Source: Heterodera schachtii (taxonomy: Eukaryota; Nematoda; Chromadorea; Rhabditida; Heteroderidae). From it: a stretch of DNA of 64,000 nt. The translations under genes and the position numbers were made by a program. A model generated the notes under the pieces. It was not told the origin of the DNA, made no database searches, and saw only the letters and a program-made list of their open reading frames with translations. Location: NCBI GenBank assembly GCA_023374025.1, contig SIJG01000104.1, positions 81,485-145,484 of the forward strand, written 5' to 3'. Below, piece by piece: positions 59,926 through 64,000 of this stretch (position 1 is its first letter; every line of letters starts with the position of its first letter).

Positions 59926-62900
59926 CAAAGAAAGTTTGTAAACTTGTTGGGTCATTTTTTTATTTATTATTAATTTTGGTAATTAAAAAAAAATATTTAG
60001 CAAGCTAATGTGCAATTAAAGTGCTATCGTATGATACCAAGGTTGTACAATTTGGTTGTGTCTGAGAAAAGTTTTGTGTTGATTTAGTCAAAAATATAGC
60101 AAAAAATTTAATTTTTTATCTATAAGCAATTTAAAAAATATTCAAAGAATGGAGAATGCCCTGAATGTTGGTGATGTTGCGGTTAATTCTTTCATATTGT
60201 TTTGCTATTTTTAAAGAATATATTAATTATTTTGTTGTTCGCTTTCATAATTTCAATTTTCATAAAAAATTTTCTCTTAATAATCAATTTATTATTTTTT
60301 CTTTCGTAGTTCAATTTCTTTCTTAAACTAAAATTGTTTTTTACTTTTGTTGATTGCCTTTTAATTATCCAAATGTTTATTTTTTCAAACATATATTTAT
60401 TGTATATAGTTTTACAATGTATATTCTTGTTTTTTTTAATTCATGTCCTCATGCTTCTGTCAATTGCAGTGGCGGACTGTTGTTCTCGTAATATTTTATT
60501 TAATATAATAAAATTTAATTCTTTTAATATTTTATAAGTTAAAATTATTCAGTGATCTAATCCATTTTTTATCAATTTGACGATTTGTATTGTGTTATTA
60601 ATATTTAGTCCGTCCTAAAGTCATTTTTTTGCACCTTCTTGAATTAATAGTTTAAAGTAAATTATAATCTGTACAGTAACTCGCTAATGTTTATTAATTT
60701 TCACATATATTATCTTTTTAATTAAAAAATTTAAATTTGATAAAAAAATAAAAATAATTTGCAATACTTTGTAAACATTAATATTTTTTCGCCCTAACTA
60801 ATTAGTAAAGTTTTAAGTTTTTTTTTTTACTCTTTTCATTCTCAATTGCTGGTCTCTTCCTTTGTGCTCATTATCAATATTTTTTATATTTATATTTTTT
60901 TTTAATTTTTTTTTTATAAAATTTAATTCTTTTCAGGTTCAAAATTCTCATTTTGTTTTGAAAAATGAAAGAATTAACCTTTTTTGTTACAAATTATAAA
61001 TTAAAACTCTCAAAATTATTTTAATTTAATTTATTCATTTAATTTCCATCATTCTCATTCGCCGACTCTTTCCTTTATCCTCATTTTATGTAATTACGTC
61101 TGGTCTATTTATTGTACAATTTAGTTAAGGCTTATATAGATTTTATGAATATTATTTTCCTTTTGAATCTTTAATTTTTATTTGTTAATTTTTTGCATGT
61201 TTTTGGTTATTATTAAATAAAGAATTAATTAACTTTCTTTCACATAAAAATATAGTTTTTAGTTAGTTTTGTTAATGGTTTTATTCTTAAATTTAATAAT
61301 ATAAAAAACTTAAAAAATTACTCAATCTGAATATAAAGAATGTAAATGCGTAATCAATATTAATTATTAAATGTTAAAAATTTAAAATTAGTCTAATTTC
61401 TATTAAATTAATTCAATTATTATGAAGATTATACAAACTTTGCTAATTTTATTATTTTTTATTGAAATTTGCTTTGTTTTCATTTTCTCTTAAAATGTTA
61501 CTTATCACATTTATAGTAAATATTTTAAAATTTTCTTCTTTTAAATTTCATTTTGTTTTGAAAAATTCATTTTAAGTATTTTAAAACGTTTAATTTTATT
61601 ATTTTCTTTTTTAAATTTTAAATATTTTTAGTTATTTCTTTATAAAATCATTTAAGCTTAACTTTTATTCAATTTAATAGGGTTATTTGTACATTATACA
61701 AATATTCACATTTTCTATAGTATACTTTAAACTTTCTTGATTAATGGTGGGCCCCCCCCCTGCTGCGATGCTGATGGCTCAGTACGTTTGCATGTTCAAT
61801 TAATTGAATTTTTGTTTGCATTATATTTTTCTTTGCTTAATGAAAATTTAAAAGTAAATTTTTACCTTTAAATCGTATTGTTTTTAATTTAATATAATAA
61901 TTTTCTCAAACCTAATTAGCTTTAAATATTTTATTTTTTATATTATAATATTAATCAAAGTAAAATGTCTTTAAGTATTCTAGCTTCCAAAAAATTTATT
62001 TCAATTATATTTATCATATTATATAAAAAAAATTTTCAAAAAATTAATTTAATGTTTAAATTCCAATAAATCTATTGCAGTTCAAAGTGATGGTCAAGGT
62101 TATGTATCTTCTACTTTTATTTATTCAAAAACTGTTTATATTGATTTGTGTTTATCCATTTTAAAATTTGAATTTTGTATTTGAATAGAATCCATGTGCG
62201 TAACTTAAATAATGAAACTTTGTTCATTCATTAAATTTTTTTCTGTTTTATGTAGTTTTTTATAAATTACATAATTAATTTTGCTATAAAGCAATGATAT
62301 ATCTTAAAGAATTGTAAATAATTCTTATCTTTTAATTCTTTTTCTCTTTTAATCGCATACTCCGATTGGTTCTTCATCAATAAATTCTCTTCAAATGAAA
62401 TAATTTTAACGAGACGGAACTCCCGAGACAAAGACTCGAGACGAAAACTCTCGAACATCACTAGCACATACATGCGAATACATTTATTTTCCTCGAGACT
62501 GACACAAAAACGAGACTTTAAAAAAAGATTTTCTTGTTATCTCTTTTTGAAAATATAAAAAATTACATCAAAATAAATAAATATTTTTTAAATCTTTAAA
62601 AATTGTTGCACGCCAAATAATTTAGGAAAAATTATTCGGTATTTTATTTATTTCAATTTAAAGCTCTTTTTTCCTTTATTGAATGTATTTTATTACAGAA
62701 AATTTGTCGATTTTTAACAAAGATTATGATTATAAATTGACACAAATAATTTTAGGAAATAATTAATTAAGAAAAAAAATCCATTAGCAGGAAGCTTATA
62801 GAATAATTGTTATTTTTGTACGAGTATTTTAGCTTCAATTCTTTTTTCTTGTATTATTCAAATAAACTATTTTAATTTACTTACATTTAAAAATTGAGTA

Positions 62901-64000
62901 AAATTGCATTGTCATTTTTTTGTCTTTTGTTTTATTCCTTATTTTTGCAAAAAATGGATTATTAAATTTATATATATTTTAAACATATATTACTTTAATC
63001 TATTTCAAAATATTAAATTTTATAGTTCCATCAATAAGTTAATAAACAAAATAAATTATTTGCTTTGCTTACTTATTTTTGTAATAATATTTTTTACAGC
63101 AAATAATTTTTTTTTATTTATTGTTATGGTTAAATTATTAAATTTAATTTTAAAATCACATTAAATTTTAAATTTTTTTTCTTTTAATTATATTGTAAAT
63201 GGTATTTTTTATTAAGTTCTCTTTTATTCGAATAGTGTTAATTACATTAATATTTACAGTGGGCTTTAAATTTTTTTATTAATTAGCACTTATCCTTCTT
63301 GAATTAATGAAAATAATATTTGTTTTTTTCATTTTTTCTTTCGCCGTGTCGAAATTTTTGATTTACATATTTGGGTTTTGTATATATTTCACAAATATTT
63401 TGGTCTTTTTTAAAAATATTTTTGGCATCTATAATAATCTAAAAAGCCCAAAATAGCATTTTTTCCAAATACCTTATGATTTACAGCGACTTATAAAAGC
63501 ATAAAAACTCATCTCATATTAAGGCGTTTTTGCACAACATTTTATTTTAATAAATTAATTTATTTTTTTTTAATAAAATTGAAAATTGTTTGAGAAATTT
63601 AAATAAAAATTATGTTTCTTTCTGTTTTTGTTTTAATTGGGAAGGAAAAGTTAAATGATTTATTATAACTGCTAATTTATTAATTTAAATACAGTACTTC
63701 TTTTTGTTTCCAAATTATGGATTATTTAAATGCACATGTTGATTGGCTGATTTTTTACATCATATTAATTTTATTATTAATAAATATTTAGTTGTTAATG
63801 CGAAAATTATTATATTAATTTGTGTTTTCCTCCGTTTAAATTTTAAATTGTTCATTTAACTTTATATGTAATTTTACGACCTCATTAGTAATTTTTTCGG
63901 ATTAACTTTATTAAATTGAAATTTTATAAGAAATATCCTTTTTTTTTAAAATTATATAAATTAATATTAATTAATAATTGCAATATCAACTATTATTTAT
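59926..64000. other. AT-rich gene-free DNA
   Basis: No convincing gene. 61240-62400 is a diverged copy of 41400-42120. A run of nine C (61752-61760) and a GCTGCGATGCTGATGG patch stand out. The frames at 60334-60537, 62267-62473 and 62904-63164 are low complexity or lack motifs. Confidence 0.65.

Overview
The window looks like an extremely AT-rich metazoan genome, most plausibly a nematode of the tylenchid type. The inference rests on very small GT-AG introns (38-53 bp, pyrimidine-A-G acceptors), the very AT-rich gene-free DNA, and the kind of transposons present. The species cannot be named from sequence alone. No ordinary host gene was found; every supported gene belongs to mobile elements.

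Layout. 1-11964 is AT-rich DNA with no gene. 11965-32970 is a 21-kb block bounded by inverted copies of a roughly 300-bp sequence rich in GGGATCCCGA words. Inside it lies a 15.96-kb Polinton/Maverick (12272-28231) with terminal inverted repeats (TIRs) of about 2.2 kb. To its right are the wreck of a second, very GC-rich Polinton DNA polymerase gene (about 29600-31770) and several transposon tips. 33179-36099 is a non-autonomous hAT-like element with a second foldback element nested in it (34042-35381) that has a perfect 8-bp target duplication. 43850-59925 is a tandem array of a 4.41-kb unit, three full copies and one decayed partial copy. The rest is AT-rich DNA without genes.

The Polinton carries nine genes. 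On the minus strand are a 19-exon protein-primed DNA polymerase B entering from the right, and, at the left, a zinc-ribbon protein followed by a penton-like minor capsid N-terminus fused to a charged coiled coil. On the plus strand is a tightly packed, partly overlapping cassette: a stand-alone PAZ-domain protein, a CxxC protein, the packaging ATPase, two conserved Polinton small proteins, and a chromodomain integrase. Polymerase, integrase and ATPase are the replication, integration and packaging core. No major capsid protein or maturation protease is present, although the interior is fully occupied.

The most interesting points are two. First, an Argonaute-type PAZ domain is encoded alone by a virus-like transposon, a candidate small-RNA binding or anti-silencing factor. 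Second, the TIRs are built from arrays of tRNA-like units with A box, B box and T-run, all pointing outward, each unit also carrying a TGACGTCA palindrome. Three apparent frameshifts in the element all lie in homopolymer runs, so some could be assembly error rather than decay.
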